Of a DNA stretch of 55,263 bases, positions 36,060 to 44,455 are shown in pieces. Made by a program: the position numbers and the translations under genes. The DNA is from Chlamydia sp. 17-3921. GTDB lineage: Bacteria; Chlamydiota; Chlamydiia; Chlamydiales; Chlamydiaceae. The notes under the pieces are model-generated. The model made no database searches. It was not told the origin of the DNA and was given only the letters and a program-made list of their open reading frames with translations. The stretch is from the NCBI RefSeq assembly GCF_902705545.1, contig NZ_CACSHH010000012.1, positions 1-55,263 on the forward strand, read 5' to 3'. Numbering within the stretch: position 1 is the first letter of the stretch; each line of letters starts with the position of its first letter.

Positions 36060-36878
36060 GTGAAAAGATTGAAGTGTGTACTTATAGGTCTTTCCCTTAG
36101 TATGAGTGTAGTAGGAATCTCAGAAGTTAAAGTATCAGATACTTTAATTGAGCAGTCTGTTGTTTCTGAACCTAAAGTTCGTGTTCTTCTTCTGAATGAA
36201 AGTACTACAGCTCTTATAGAGGCAAAAGGACCTCATCGTGTTTATGGAGACTCTATTCATAAACAAACATCTACTCAAGGTTTGCGCTGTGCTGTTCACG
36301 CTTTATATGATGGTATTCGTTGGGGAGAACAATATCCTAATGTTCAATGTCTAAAAATCGAACCATTAGATGATTCTGCATCTTTGTTTTTAAATGGAAT
36401 TCAGTATCGTGGAGCTTTATATATTCATAGGACCGTAGATCACTGTATAATGGTATCTAATGAAGTTACTATTGAAGATTATCTTAAATCCGTTCTTTCA
36501 GTGAAGTACCTTCACGAATTAGATAAAGAAGCTTTATCTGCGTGTGTAATTTTAGAGAGAACCGCTTTATATGAGAAATTATTATCTAGAAATCTTCAAA
36601 ATTTTTGGCATCTTAAAGCTGATGAAGAGGGATATACAGGTTATGGTGTTACTAAACAGTTTTATGGTGTTGAAGAGGCTGTAGATTGGACTGCTCGTCT
36701 TGTTGTTGATAGTCCTCAAGGTTTATTCATGGATGCTGATAGTCTTCTTCGTGCTAACGTTGAACATTTTGCTGTTGAAGGGTATAATGCTCGTCAAATT
36801 CTTGAACAATTTTATAAGGAAGCCGAGTTTGTTGTCATTGAATCTTGGAATGAAGAATTTGATAACGAAATTAGTTAG
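36060..36878 (+). CDS. SpoIID/LytB-domain exported protein, catalytic Glu replaced by Lys
   Basis: A 272-residue protein; the start codon at 36060 is GTG, with AGGAGAAAGG upstream. An N-terminal signal peptide (about 1-21) precedes a SpoIID-like domain: a strand with [10 protein letters not shown], then the [15 protein letters not shown] strand pair, [15 protein letters not shown] and [15 protein letters not shown]. SpoIID is a lytic transglycosylase acting on peptide-stripped glycan made by amidases. In B. subtilis SpoIID the alignment EDYVAGVVASE puts the catalytic Glu where this protein has Lys149. Activity by the known mechanism is therefore doubtful, though E153 in HELD is nearby. The chlamydial partner would be AmiA (13402). 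It overlaps glgX by 8 bp. Confidence 0.78.
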   Translation: MKRLKCVLIGLSLSMSVVGISEVKVSDTLIEQSVVSEPKVRVLLLNESTTALIEAKGPHRVYGDSIHKQTSTQGLRCAVHALYDGIRWGEQYPNVQCLKIEPLDDSASLFLNGIQYRGALYIHRTVDHCIMVSNEVTIEDYLKSVLSVKYLHELDKEALSACVILERTALYEKLLSRNLQNFWHLKADEEGYTGYGVTKQFYGVEEAVDWTARLVVDSPQGLFMDADSLLRANVEHFAVEGYNARQILEQFYKEAEFVVIESWNEEFDNEIS

Positions 36879-38862
36879 TTTTTTTGGTATGACTAGTTGC
36901 AACCATGGCTGTATGAGGTTGCAATATGAATTCTGATTTTAAACAGCAAGAATAAAATCCTTTAGAACTGTCTGTTATTAGTTGATAATCAAAGAAGTCT
37001 GATCGTAATCGAGGTAGTTTGATAGAAATCTTGTTTGAAGCAGTGTGAAATGCTGCGTATAAGCTGAATGATGGAGATCTTAGTTCAAATGCTATAAAAG
37101 AATTTGGTGCCCAATTTATAGGTTCTCCCGAAGTGTTTAGCCATAAGATATTTTCTTTTGTTAGAAATCCTTTATTGAAAACTTCTTTATATTTTTTGCG
37201 AAGTCGTATGGTTTTACAAACAAATTCCATAAGAGAGGAGTTTTTCAAGAGCTTATCCCATAAAAAATGATTGATTTCAGTGTCTAAAGCCCATCGATTA
37301 TTATTCCCGTAAGCTGTATGCCCATATTCATCTCCTGATTGTATCATTGGAATTCCTTGAGACAACAAGAGTGCTAGAAAAAAATTGCGTATTTGACGCT
37401 CTCTAATTTCAAGAATAATTGCGTTCTGAGTCTCACCTTCTTCTCCGAAGTTATAACTGTAGTTCGCATCTGTCCCATCTCGATTAAACTCTTTATTTTC
37501 TTCGTTATGTTTTTGGTTATACGTTACTGTGTCTCGGAGAGTAAATCCATCATGACAACTGACATAATTAATAGAGTTAGTGGGAGCGCCGTAAAAATAA
37601 ATATCTTGAGATCCAGATAGGCGTGAAGCAAAATCTCCTAAAAGATGAGAATTTCCATTAAGAAAAGATTTCACGTTATCTCGATATGGACCGTTCCATT
37701 CACTCCAGTTTGAAGAAAGTGTTGGGAAATAACCTACTTGGTATAAGCCTCCAGCATCCCATGGTTCGGCTATAAGTTTCGTATCGGCAAGCAGAGGATC
37801 ATGAGATATTTCTTCTAGTATAGGGGAATGTGTCAAAATGTCTCCTTTGGGTCCTCGAGAAAACACAGAAGCAAGATCAAAACGAAATCCATCTACATGC
37901 ATTTCGCTTACCCAATAATGTAGTGCATGAAGAATCCATTGTGTTGTAGGAGCTTTATTTGTATTTAGGGTGTTCCCACATCCGGAAAAATTTGTAAAAT
38001 TTCCTTCACTGTCAAGAATGTAATATGAAGAGGTATCGATCCACGGCAGAGAACAAACTGTGTTATGTAGACTTGTATGATTGAAAACAACATCAAGAAT
38101 GATTTCTATACCAGCTTGATGTAAAGCTTTTACTAGAGTTTTAAATTCTCGGGTAGGAGCACATGGATCAGAAGCATAGGCGTAGCGTCGACAGGGTGAA
38201 AAGCAGTTTAGGGGAGCATAACCCCAATAATTACATAAGTGAGAGTGTTGAGAAGTTTTAAATGGGTGAAAAGTTTCATCGAACTCAAAGATAGGAAGAA
38301 GTTCAATAGCATTTATTCCCAATTGTTGAAGGTGTTCGATTTTTTCTATAATTCCTAGAAAAGTTCCTGGAGCGCAGACTCGAGAAGTTGGAGATTGCGT
38401 AAAGGAGCGTACGTGCATCTCATAAATAATAAGGTCTTCCCTAGGGATTTTTAGAGGTAGATCATTGTTCCAATCAAAATGTTCTTCTTTTAGATAACAA
38501 AATGCATAATCTCCGAATTTTCTAGGGGCACCAAATTTTTTTGGTGAGTGTAGGTTTTTCGCATAAGGGTCTGCAAGATATTCTTTAAAAGAATATCTTG
38601 CAGATTTATGTTTGGGACCGTTTACACGAAATGCATAAGACCATTGATCGGAAATACCTTCGATTTCTATATGCCAAATAAATCCTGTTTTGTGCTCTTT
38701 TGGAGATAAAGGAATTTCAAGAATCTCAAAATCTTGATTGGCTAGAACTAAAATAACTTGTGTAGCTTTAGAGGAAAATAGGGCGAAACGATAACACTGA
38801 TCTGAGAGCTTAGTCGCCCCTAAAGGTTGTGGAGAGCCTCGATGATAAGCGATTTTCTTCAT
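36871..38862 (-). CDS. glgX: glycogen debranching enzyme GlgX (isoamylase-type)
   Basis: The ATG at 38862 gives 663 residues ([17 protein letters not shown]); a reading from 38940 adds 26. An N-terminal CBM48 module (about 10-110) precedes the GH13 barrel. Region I is DVVFNHT, region [11 protein letters not shown] (Asp nucleophile), region [11 protein letters not shown] (Glu acid/base), and region [15 protein letters not shown]. It cleaves alpha-1,6 branches of glycogen. Chlamydia stores glycogen in the inclusion lumen, and some of its glycogen enzymes are reported to be secreted. The adjacent divergent gene is the secretion chaperone Slc1, but no link is shown by sequence. It converges with the SpoIID-like gene (8-bp overlap). 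Confidence 0.94.
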   Translation of the reverse strand: MKKIAYHRGSPQPLGATKLSDQCYRFALFSSKATQVILVLANQDFEILEIPLSPKEHKTGFIWHIEIEGISDQWSYAFRVNGPKHKSARYSFKEYLADPYAKNLHSPKKFGAPRKFGDYAFCYLKEEHFDWNNDLPLKIPREDLIIYEMHVRSFTQSPTSRVCAPGTFLGIIEKIEHLQQLGINAIELLPIFEFDETFHPFKTSQHSHLCNYWGYAPLNCFSPCRRYAYASDPCAPTREFKTLVKALHQAGIEIILDVVFNHTSLHNTVCSLPWIDTSSYYILDSEGNFTNFSGCGNTLNTNKAPTTQWILHALHYWVSEMHVDGFRFDLASVFSRGPKGDILTHSPILEEISHDPLLADTKLIAEPWDAGGLYQVGYFPTLSSNWSEWNGPYRDNVKSFLNGNSHLLGDFASRLSGSQDIYFYGAPTNSINYVSCHDGFTLRDTVTYNQKHNEENKEFNRDGTDANYSYNFGEEGETQNAIILEIRERQIRNFFLALLLSQGIPMIQSGDEYGHTAYGNNNRWALDTEINHFLWDKLLKNSSLMEFVCKTIRLRKKYKEVFNKGFLTKENILWLNTSGEPINWAPNSFIAFELRSPSFSLYAAFHTASNKISIKLPRLRSDFFDYQLITDSSKGFYSCCLKSEFILQPHTAMVATSHTKKTN

Positions 38863-38994
38863 CGTCAATTCGATATCACAATAGCAATGGAAACGCAAGA
38901 AGGTTTTTGATTTCAGGTCTTTGAAATCATTTACTAACAAATCAATAATGTGATAACTTGAAACAATAACAATTCATTACAAGGAGATTCCTTC

Positions 38995-39498
38995 ATGTCT
39001 AGGCAAAATGCTGAGGAAAATCTAAAAAATTTTGCTAAAGAGCTCAAACTTCCTGATGTGGCTTTTGATCAGAATAACACATGCATTTTGTTCGTCGATG
39101 GCGAATTTTCTCTTCACCTTACTTATGAAGAACATTCCGATCGTCTTTATGTATATGCTCCTTTATTGGATGGTCTTCCAGATAACACTCAACGGAAGCT
39201 AGCCTTATATGAAAAGCTTTTAGAGGGGTCTATGTTAGGCGGTCAGATGGCTGGTGGTGGCGTTGGAGTTGCCACTAAGGAGCAGCTAGTTTTAATGCAT
39301 TGCGTGCTTGATATGAAATATGCAGAAGCTAATCTGTTAAAAGCTTTTGCTCAATTGTTCATTGAAACTGTTGTGAAATGGCGTACTGTTTGTGATGATA
39401 TCTGTGCCGGAAGAGAGCCTTCTGTAGATACAATGCCTCAAATGCCTCAAACTGGTGGTAGTGGAATACAGCCCCCTCCTACGGGAATTCGCGCTTAA
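38995..39498 (+). CDS. slc1: type III secretion chaperone Slc1
   Basis: A 167-residue acidic protein of the CesT/SycE chaperone fold. It has an N-terminal helix (3-18), a sheet with NTCILFVDGEFSLHLTYEE, the YAPLLDGLP turn and long C-terminal helices (about 62-140). A flexible Pro/Gly/Gln tail of about 30 residues ends the protein. The homologue Slc1 of C. trachomatis binds early effectors such as TarP and orders their secretion from elementary bodies. AAGGAG seven bases before the ATG is a strong ribosome site. It is divergent from glgX, with 132 bp between the starts. ssb follows after 137 bp. Confidence 0.9.
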   Translation: MSRQNAEENLKNFAKELKLPDVAFDQNNTCILFVDGEFSLHLTYEEHSDRLYVYAPLLDGLPDNTQRKLALYEKLLEGSMLGGQMAGGGVGVATKEQLVLMHCVLDMKYAEANLLKAFAQLFIETVVKWRTVCDDICAGREPSVDTMPQMPQTGGSGIQPPPTGIRA

Positions 39499-39635
39499 AA
39501 AACACTTTTGTTAGTTTATTATTATTCTTTTGTATATTGCTAATGCGGTTTTATCACGTTTGGTAGTTTGTTGTATTTTAAGTAAAAAACAAGCAATATA
39601 AAAAAATCTCAAAATTAGAAATCCCAGGCTATATT

Positions 39636-40118
39636 ATGATGTTCGGATACTTCGCAGGTTATTTAGGAGCCGATCCTGAAGAGAGAATGACTTCTAAAGG
39701 TAAACGCGTTGTTGTTCTTCGATTAGGCGTTAAAACTCGTGTTGGAACTAGAGACGAAACTGTTTGGTGTAAGTGTAATATTTGGCATGATCGTTACGAT
39801 AAAATGATTCCTTATCTTAAGAAGGGATCTGGTATTATTGTTGCTGGAGATATTGCCGTTGAGAGCTATATGAGCAAAGATGGAACTCCTCAAGCTTCTT
39901 TGGTTATTAGTGTAGACTCTATTAAGTTTAGTCCTTTTGGAAAAAGTGATAATAGTCGTTCTTCTCATGCTGAAGAAAAGAGTTCTACAGCTTCTTTTGA
40001 ATCTGTTTCTGTTGGCTTTGATAGAGAATCTTTGGATGTTGAGTCTATTGGTGATAAGGGCATGTACGCTGGTTATGGTCAAGAACAGCAATATGTCTGC
40101 GAGGATGTCCCTTTTTAA
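39636..40118 (+). CDS. ssb: single-stranded DNA-binding protein
   Basis: A 160-residue SSB. An OB-fold (about 1-105) has FAGYLGADPEERMTSKGKRVVVLRLGV and the WCKCNIWHDRYDKMIPYLKKG segment. The C-terminal half is a low-complexity Ser/Glu/Gly linker, ending in the acidic tip E-D-V-P-F. The usual tip is DDDIPF; here it is shortened to CEDVPF, but it keeps the final acidic-Pro-Phe that docks replication partners. It protects single-stranded DNA as a tetramer. pepA follows after 40 bp, probably on the same transcript. Confidence 0.95.
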   Translation: MMFGYFAGYLGADPEERMTSKGKRVVVLRLGVKTRVGTRDETVWCKCNIWHDRYDKMIPYLKKGSGIIVAGDIAVESYMSKDGTPQASLVISVDSIKFSPFGKSDNSRSSHAEEKSSTASFESVSVGFDRESLDVESIGDKGMYAGYGQEQQYVCEDVPF

Positions 40119-40158
40119 TCAGTTAAGAAACCAGATATAGTTAACGAGGAGTCGAAAG

Positions 40159-41655
40159 ATGGCTTTGTTTCATGCCCAAGCTTCTTGGAGTAAGCGAGGA
40201 AAAGCTGACGCAGTTGTATTACCCTTTTGGAATGTCAAAAATAAAGCAAAAAATGCTTCAGAAAATACTAAAGAATACGAAGCATTATATCTTCCTGCTT
40301 TAGAAGATTTTTCTGGGAAAAGTGACCAAATAGAGTTTCTTTATGGAAATCTTAAGGGAAAAGAGAAACGTATAGTGCTTTTGGGCCTTGGATCTCAAGA
40401 AGAACTTTCTATGGAAAGTATACAGTGTATTTACGCTAAGCTCTCTAAGGCTTTAAGAAAAGCTAAGTGTTCTACTGTGAATCTATTATTACCTGTAATT
40501 TCTGAGTTACGCTTTTCTGTAGAAGAGTTTCTCACAAATCTTTCTTCTGGAATGCTTTCATTAAATTATAATTATCCTTGTTATAGTAAAAAAAATGATA
40601 GCGAACCTCTTCTTAAAAAAATCTGTGTATTAGGAGTTGTTCCTAAGATTGCAGATCGTATTTTTCAGAGAGAAGAAGCTATTTTTGAAGGCGTTTTTCT
40701 TACTCGAGATTTAGTGAATCGTAATGCGAGTGAGATAACTCCTCAGAAACTAGCAGATGTTGCTCAAGGGTTGTCTCGGGAATTTCCTAGTCTTGATGTT
40801 AAGGTTTTGGGGAAAGAAGCTATTCTTAAAGAACAAATGGGATTGCTTGCAGCTGTTGCTCAAGGCTCAGCTGTAGATCCACGTTTTATTGTTTTAAGCT
40901 ATCAAGGTAAGCCTAAGTCTAAAGATCATACAGTTCTTATTGGTAAAGGAGTCACATTTGATACTGGAGGCTTAGATCTTAAGCCTGGGAAATCTATGCT
41001 AACGATGAAAGAAGATATGGCTGGAGCCGCAACTGTTCTAGGGATTTTGTCCGGATTGGCTGCTTTAGAATTGCCTGTGAATGTTACTGGTATAATTCCT
41101 GCTACAGAAAATGCGATCGGTAGTGCTGCCTATAAGATGGGAGATGTCTATACTGGTATGACTGGTCTTTCTGTAGAAATCGGTAGTACCGATGCTGAAG
41201 GAAGATTGATCCTTGCTGATGCAATCTCTTATGCCTTAAAATATTGCAAGCCTACACGCATTATAGATTTCGCAACATTGACAGGTGCTATGGTAGTCTC
41301 TCTGGGAGATGAGATTTCTGGAGTTTTTTCTAATAATGATGTTTTGATGCAAGATTTATTAGAAGCTTCTGTAGAGACTTCCGAACCTATATGGAGAATG
41401 CCTTTGGTTCGGAAATATGATAAGGCTTTGAAATCTGATATTGCTGATATGAAGAATCTCGGTAATAACAGAGCAGGAGCCATTACCGCAGCTTTATTTT
41501 TACAGCGATTTTTAGAAGAATCTCCTGTTGCTTGGGCTCATTTTGATATTGCAGGAACAGCGTTCCGAGAAAAAGAAGAAGAGCCTTTCCCTAAATATGC
41601 TTCAGGATTTGGTGTTCGTTGTATTCTTTTTTATTTAGAAAAACTTTCTGTTTAA
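40159..41655 (+). CDS. pepA: leucyl aminopeptidase (M17) PepA
   Basis: A 498-residue cytosolic zinc/manganese aminopeptidase. The metal site is complete, with [19 protein letters not shown] (Lys and Asp ligands), KEDMAG and the DAEGRL stretch. The M17 signature NTDAEGRL reads S343-T-D-A-E-G-R-L here, so the first Asn is Ser while the metal-binding Asp and Glu and the Arg are kept. The C-terminal ALFLQRFLE, the AHFDIAG motif and the length are typical. It forms a hexamer and releases N-terminal amino acids from peptides, which recycles host or bacterial peptides. An AT-rich inverted repeat follows the stop. Confidence 0.95.
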   Translation: MALFHAQASWSKRGKADAVVLPFWNVKNKAKNASENTKEYEALYLPALEDFSGKSDQIEFLYGNLKGKEKRIVLLGLGSQEELSMESIQCIYAKLSKALRKAKCSTVNLLLPVISELRFSVEEFLTNLSSGMLSLNYNYPCYSKKNDSEPLLKKICVLGVVPKIADRIFQREEAIFEGVFLTRDLVNRNASEITPQKLADVAQGLSREFPSLDVKVLGKEAILKEQMGLLAAVAQGSAVDPRFIVLSYQGKPKSKDHTVLIGKGVTFDTGGLDLKPGKSMLTMKEDMAGAATVLGILSGLAALELPVNVTGIIPATENAIGSAAYKMGDVYTGMTGLSVEIGSTDAEGRLILADAISYALKYCKPTRIIDFATLTGAMVVSLGDEISGVFSNNDVLMQDLLEASVETSEPIWRMPLVRKYDKALKSDIADMKNLGNNRAGAITAALFLQRFLEESPVAWAHFDIAGTAFREKEEEPFPKYASGFGVRCILFYLEKLSV

Positions 41656-41688
41656 ATGGCTACTTTTCAATTTCTTGTGTGCTAATAA

Positions 41689-41713
41689 TATTTTATTTTT
41701 AAAAAATAAAATA
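41689..41713. repeat. AT-only palindrome after pepA
   Basis: TATTTTATTTTT (41689-41700) is exactly complementary to AAAAATAAAATA (41702-41713), with a single A between. It lies 33 bases after the pepA stop and just upstream of the hctB sigma-28 promoter. It could act as a bidirectional weak terminator or as a bent, easily melted element. A perfect 12-base arm made only of A and T may partly be chance in such AT-rich DNA. Confidence 0.45.
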
Positions 41714-41730
41714 AAATAAACATTTTTTAT

Positions 41731-41758
41731 TAAAGTTTTTCGGATTCCTTGTCGATAG
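41731..41758 (+). promoter_or_regulatory. sigma-28 promoter of hctB
   Basis: TAAAGTTT (41731-41738), a spacer of exactly 12 bases, then GTCGATAG (41751-41758) match the chlamydial sigma-28 consensus TAAAGTTT-N11/12-GCCGATAA at eight of eight and six of eight positions. In C. trachomatis hctB is a known sigma-28 target expressed late in development. The start of transcription should be about 7 bases downstream, leaving a 5' leader of about 32 bases before the ATG at 41798. Confidence 0.85.
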
Positions 41759-41797
41759 ATCAGATAAGTAATTACCTGTCTAATTAGAGGAATGAAA

Positions 41798-42148
41798 ATG
41801 TTAGGCACACAAAAAAAACGTTGCAGTAAGAAGTCTCTATCTTCTCGTAAGACTGTAGCGAAAAAAGCTACGGTTAGAAAAGTAGCAGCTAAGCGTACAG
41901 TAAGAAAAGCTCCAGTAGCTAAGAAAACTGTTCGTGCTTCTGTTAAAAAAACAGCAACTAAAAAACCTGTACTTCGCGCTTCTGTAAAGAAAGCTTCTTG
42001 TGCTTTAGCTTGTAATAAGCATCATAATCATACATCTGCTTGTAAGCGAGTATGTTCTTCTTCAGCAACAAGAAAATCCGGTTCAAAAAACCGAGTTCGT
42101 ACAGCTCATGGTTGGCGTCAGCAATTAATGAAACTTATGTCTAAGTAA
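41798..42148 (+). CDS. hctB: histone H1-like nucleoid protein Hc2
   Basis: A 116-residue, extremely basic protein. I chose the ATG at 41798 (MLGTQKKR) because AGAGGA sits six bases before it; the ATG at 41792 is too close to that site. Most of the chain is made of Lys/Arg/Ala/Val pentad-like repeats (KTVAKKATVRKVAAKRTVRK and variants) resembling eukaryotic H1 tails. A short C-terminal domain with Cys, His and Trp (CNKHHNHTSACKRV, HGWRQQLMKLM) follows. It condenses chromatin during conversion to elementary bodies. Hc2 length varies between chlamydiae with repeat number; C. trachomatis forms are near 200 residues, so this is a short allele. A strong terminator follows. Confidence 0.94.
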   Translation: MLGTQKKRCSKKSLSSRKTVAKKATVRKVAAKRTVRKAPVAKKTVRASVKKTATKKPVLRASVKKASCALACNKHHNHTSACKRVCSSSATRKSGSKNRVRTAHGWRQQLMKLMSK

Positions 42149-42181
42149 TTGATTAGACTTTTTAATCATCTTATTAGAATT

Positions 42182-42213
42182 AACGGTAAAGGAAAAATTC
42201 TTTACCGTTTTTT
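42182..42213 (+). terminator. rho-independent terminator after hctB
   Basis: A perfect 10-bp stem AACGGTAAAG / CTTTACCGTT with an 8-base loop GAAAAATT is followed by TTTT (42210-42213). It lies 33 bases after the hctB stop and isolates hctB as a single-gene transcript. Confidence 0.9.
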
Positions 42214-42311
42214 GTTTTGATGGGTTTTTTGTCTGAGTTCTACTATACAGTTACAGAGATCCTAGGTATAGTTGGGTGCTTATATAAAGTATCTTGAGCT
42301 CTAGGTGTATG

Positions 42312-43250
42312 ATGCATAAGTCTTTAACTAATTTTGATGAGTTTGCTCAAGTCTATAAGAAAAAACTACCTTCTATCGCTCTTATAGGTTCATCTTCGGA
42401 AGAAAATGAGGGGATATTAGAATTGCTCATTTCTGGTGAGTTTCAAAGTGTTGAAGCTCGAATGTTTTCTATCGAAATGGTGTCTCAGAAGACTGAAAAT
42501 TATGATATGTTTTCTAAAAGAGAAACTTTTGGAATTTTTCAAGCAGAGAAGTTACCTCAAGTAACTAAGGAATTTTTTATGGAATATATAAAAAATCCTC
42601 TTCCTAATCTTAATTTTCTTCTTATGACAACAAATTTTACAAGCTTTCAAGAGCTTAAAGAACTTTATCCTTCAGCTCTTTCTGTGAATCTTTTTGAAGA
42701 AAGGGCTTTTGATAGAGAAAAACGTATTGTTGCTTTATTATCTTCAAAAGCTTCTCAGTTTGGGATCTCTTGTACCCCCTCTATTGCTGGAGTTTTTATA
42801 AGAAAGCTTAAGGGTGCAACACTATATGATATTCTTGGTGAGTTCGACAAGCTCTTATGCCACATTGGAAATAAGGGTATTTTAGAATTTTCTGATATAG
42901 AGTGGTTTGTAGAAAAAAGAGAAAAAATTTCTTTATGGAAATTTCGAGATGCTTTTTTGCAAAGACAACTTGGAGATTGTTTGCAGCAGTTGCACGCCTT
43001 GTTACAGGATCGGAGAGAAGATCCTTTGGGAATTATAGCTTTTTTACGAACACAATGTCTTTATGGGTTACGAGGTTTTGAAGAAAATTTAATAGAGGAT
43101 AGTAAATTTCGTTTATTCGTTTCTTATGGTAAAGAAAAGCTTTATCAAGCATTAAGTTCTTTATTTTATGCTGAAAGCATTATAAAAAATAATCTTCAGG
43201 ATCCTGTTATTGCAATAGAGACTCTACTTGTAAGGATGACAAAGTTATGA
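42312..43250 (+). CDS. holA: DNA polymerase III delta subunit-like protein (HolA)
   Basis: I chose the ATG at 42312, six bases after AGG, giving 312 residues; 42294 (TTG) and 42309 are alternatives. The layout fits HolA: an AAA+-like N-terminal region with a degenerate nucleotide site (IALIGSSSEENEGILELL), a helical lid, and the C-terminal collar with REKISLWKFRDAFLQRQLGDCLQQLHALLQD and PLGIIAFLRTQCLYGLR (family pattern W-x-L-x-D-A and P-x-x-I-L-x-x-L-x-R-Q). As the clamp-loader wrench it opens the beta clamp. Sequence identity is low, so the call rests on these two blocks. It overlaps the next gene by 4 bp. Confidence 0.72.
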   Translation: MHKSLTNFDEFAQVYKKKLPSIALIGSSSEENEGILELLISGEFQSVEARMFSIEMVSQKTENYDMFSKRETFGIFQAEKLPQVTKEFFMEYIKNPLPNLNFLLMTTNFTSFQELKELYPSALSVNLFEERAFDREKRIVALLSSKASQFGISCTPSIAGVFIRKLKGATLYDILGEFDKLLCHIGNKGILEFSDIEWFVEKREKISLWKFRDAFLQRQLGDCLQQLHALLQDRREDPLGIIAFLRTQCLYGLRGFEENLIEDSKFRLFVSYGKEKLYQALSSLFYAESIIKNNLQDPVIAIETLLVRMTKL

Positions 43251-43957
43251 CATTATATCTTTTCCCAAATACTCTAGGTAACCGTCGTTTGGAAATGCTT
43301 CCCATAGCTCTTGGGGAAATCATTCGTAATCTCAATGGATTAATTGTAGAGAGTGATCGTGGTGGACGAGCATTCCTGAGTTTATGGAAGATCCCTGATG
43401 TTCATAAGTTTCCTTTAGCTATTCTCAACAAAAAAGATCGATCTACAAAAGCATGGGATTTCTATTTAGAGCCTATAGTGAAGCATCAAGAAAATTGGGG
43501 ATTAATATCCGATGCGGGACTTCCTTGTATTGCAGATCCTGGAAGTGGTTTAGTTCATAGAGCTAGGTCTTTAAAAATTCCTATTCAAGCATTTTCCGGT
43601 CCTTGTTCAATAACTTTAGCACTAATGTTATCTGGACTTCCTTCTCAAAACTTCACTTTTTTAGGTTATCTTCCTCAAAATCCTCGAGAGCGTTCTAAAA
43701 GTATCCAAGATTTTGCAAAAAAAGCTCACACATTTGTATGCATTGAAACTCCTTATCGCAATGCTTATACATTCCAATCTCTTTTAGAATTTTTACCTTT
43801 GCATGCTCAAGTTTGTGTTGCTAGAGATTTGTCGGGAGAATTTGAACTTGTTTTAACACGATCTGTAGAAACTTGGATTCATTCTCAAGATCTTGAAGAT
43901 ATAAAAGCTGCAATAACAAAAATTCCTACAATTTTCGTTTTTTTCATTCCTAGATAA
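43247..43957 (+). CDS. RsmI-like SAM-dependent methyltransferase
   Basis: A 236-residue tetrapyrrole-methylase-fold protein. Motifs typical of RsmI (16S rRNA C1402 2'-O-methyltransferase) are SDAGLPCIADPGSGLVHRA, the GPCSITLALMLSGLPSQNFTFLGYLPQNPRER block (where RsmI has GPSAxxxALxxSGLP), and ETPYRNAYTF. Canonical RsmI has the N-terminal GTLYLVxTPIGNLxD; here it begins TLYLFPNTLGNRRLEML. It may therefore be RsmI itself or a paralogue acting on another target. RsmH, which modifies the same nucleotide, is at 8591. ATGA overlap with the HolA-like gene. Confidence 0.82.
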   Translation: MTLYLFPNTLGNRRLEMLPIALGEIIRNLNGLIVESDRGGRAFLSLWKIPDVHKFPLAILNKKDRSTKAWDFYLEPIVKHQENWGLISDAGLPCIADPGSGLVHRARSLKIPIQAFSGPCSITLALMLSGLPSQNFTFLGYLPQNPRERSKSIQDFAKKAHTFVCIETPYRNAYTFQSLLEFLPLHAQVCVARDLSGEFELVLTRSVETWIHSQDLEDIKAAITKIPTIFVFFIPR

Positions 43958-43991
43958 AAAGTATAAATTCTTGTTGTAACTCTTAATCTGT

Positions 43992-44390
43992 TTAGGAAGA
44001 ACAAGAATTTTTTTCTAATTTACTAGCTAAATTTGCGTAATGATCCTTAACTCTTCTTGCTTTCCAACAGAGAACAAAAGGTTCTATACATGCCCAGATG
44101 GTAATCATAGAGTATATTGAAGAAATTGTTGTTTCTGCAGGAGTTGAAAGAGTTTTTTTAGGTTTAAGTGTCCGTGAAAAAATAAAATTTCTTTTTGGGG
44201 TCATTGTAGAAACGGAAATCAAAATTGCAAGTAGTGCCATAAGAAATATGCTTACTTGAAAACGACGAAAATGCTTTTTTGGAGCTAAAGATTCTTTTCG
44301 AAATAGTAAAGCATAAACAATAAGTGAAGGGAAAATACAAGCTAACGTAACACTAATTGCATAGCTTAAAACAATAATAATAGGTGACAT
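43992..44390 (-). CDS. membrane protein of unknown function
   Basis: The ATG at 44390 with AGAGAA upstream gives 132 residues; an upstream TTG at 44459 is unlikely. It has hydrophobic segments at about 4-26, 43-62 and 92-110, and a basic C-terminal tail. No family is recognised. It lies 66 bp after the HemW-like gene on the same strand. In C. trachomatis, as I recall, this interval between the RsmI-like and HemN-like genes holds the larger secreted proteins CT049-CT051, so the locus differs between lineages. The three-segment layout is not the classic Inc hairpin. Confidence 0.65.
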   Translation of the reverse strand: MSPIIIVLSYAISVTLACIFPSLIVYALLFRKESLAPKKHFRRFQVSIFLMALLAILISVSTMTPKRNFIFSRTLKPKKTLSTPAETTISSIYSMITIWACIEPFVLCWKARRVKDHYANLASKLEKNSCSS

Positions 44391-44455
44391 ATGATTCTCT
44401 AGGAAGTTTTGCCTACTAGCGTAAAGATTTCGACTAAATCCGTCAATTTTATGAT

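Noticed and set aside
41798-42148. hctB repeats as a tandem DNA repeat or CRISPR-like array
   Set aside because: The repetition is at protein level (Lys/Arg/Ala), with variable codons and no regular spacers. No CRISPR array is present anywhere in the window.
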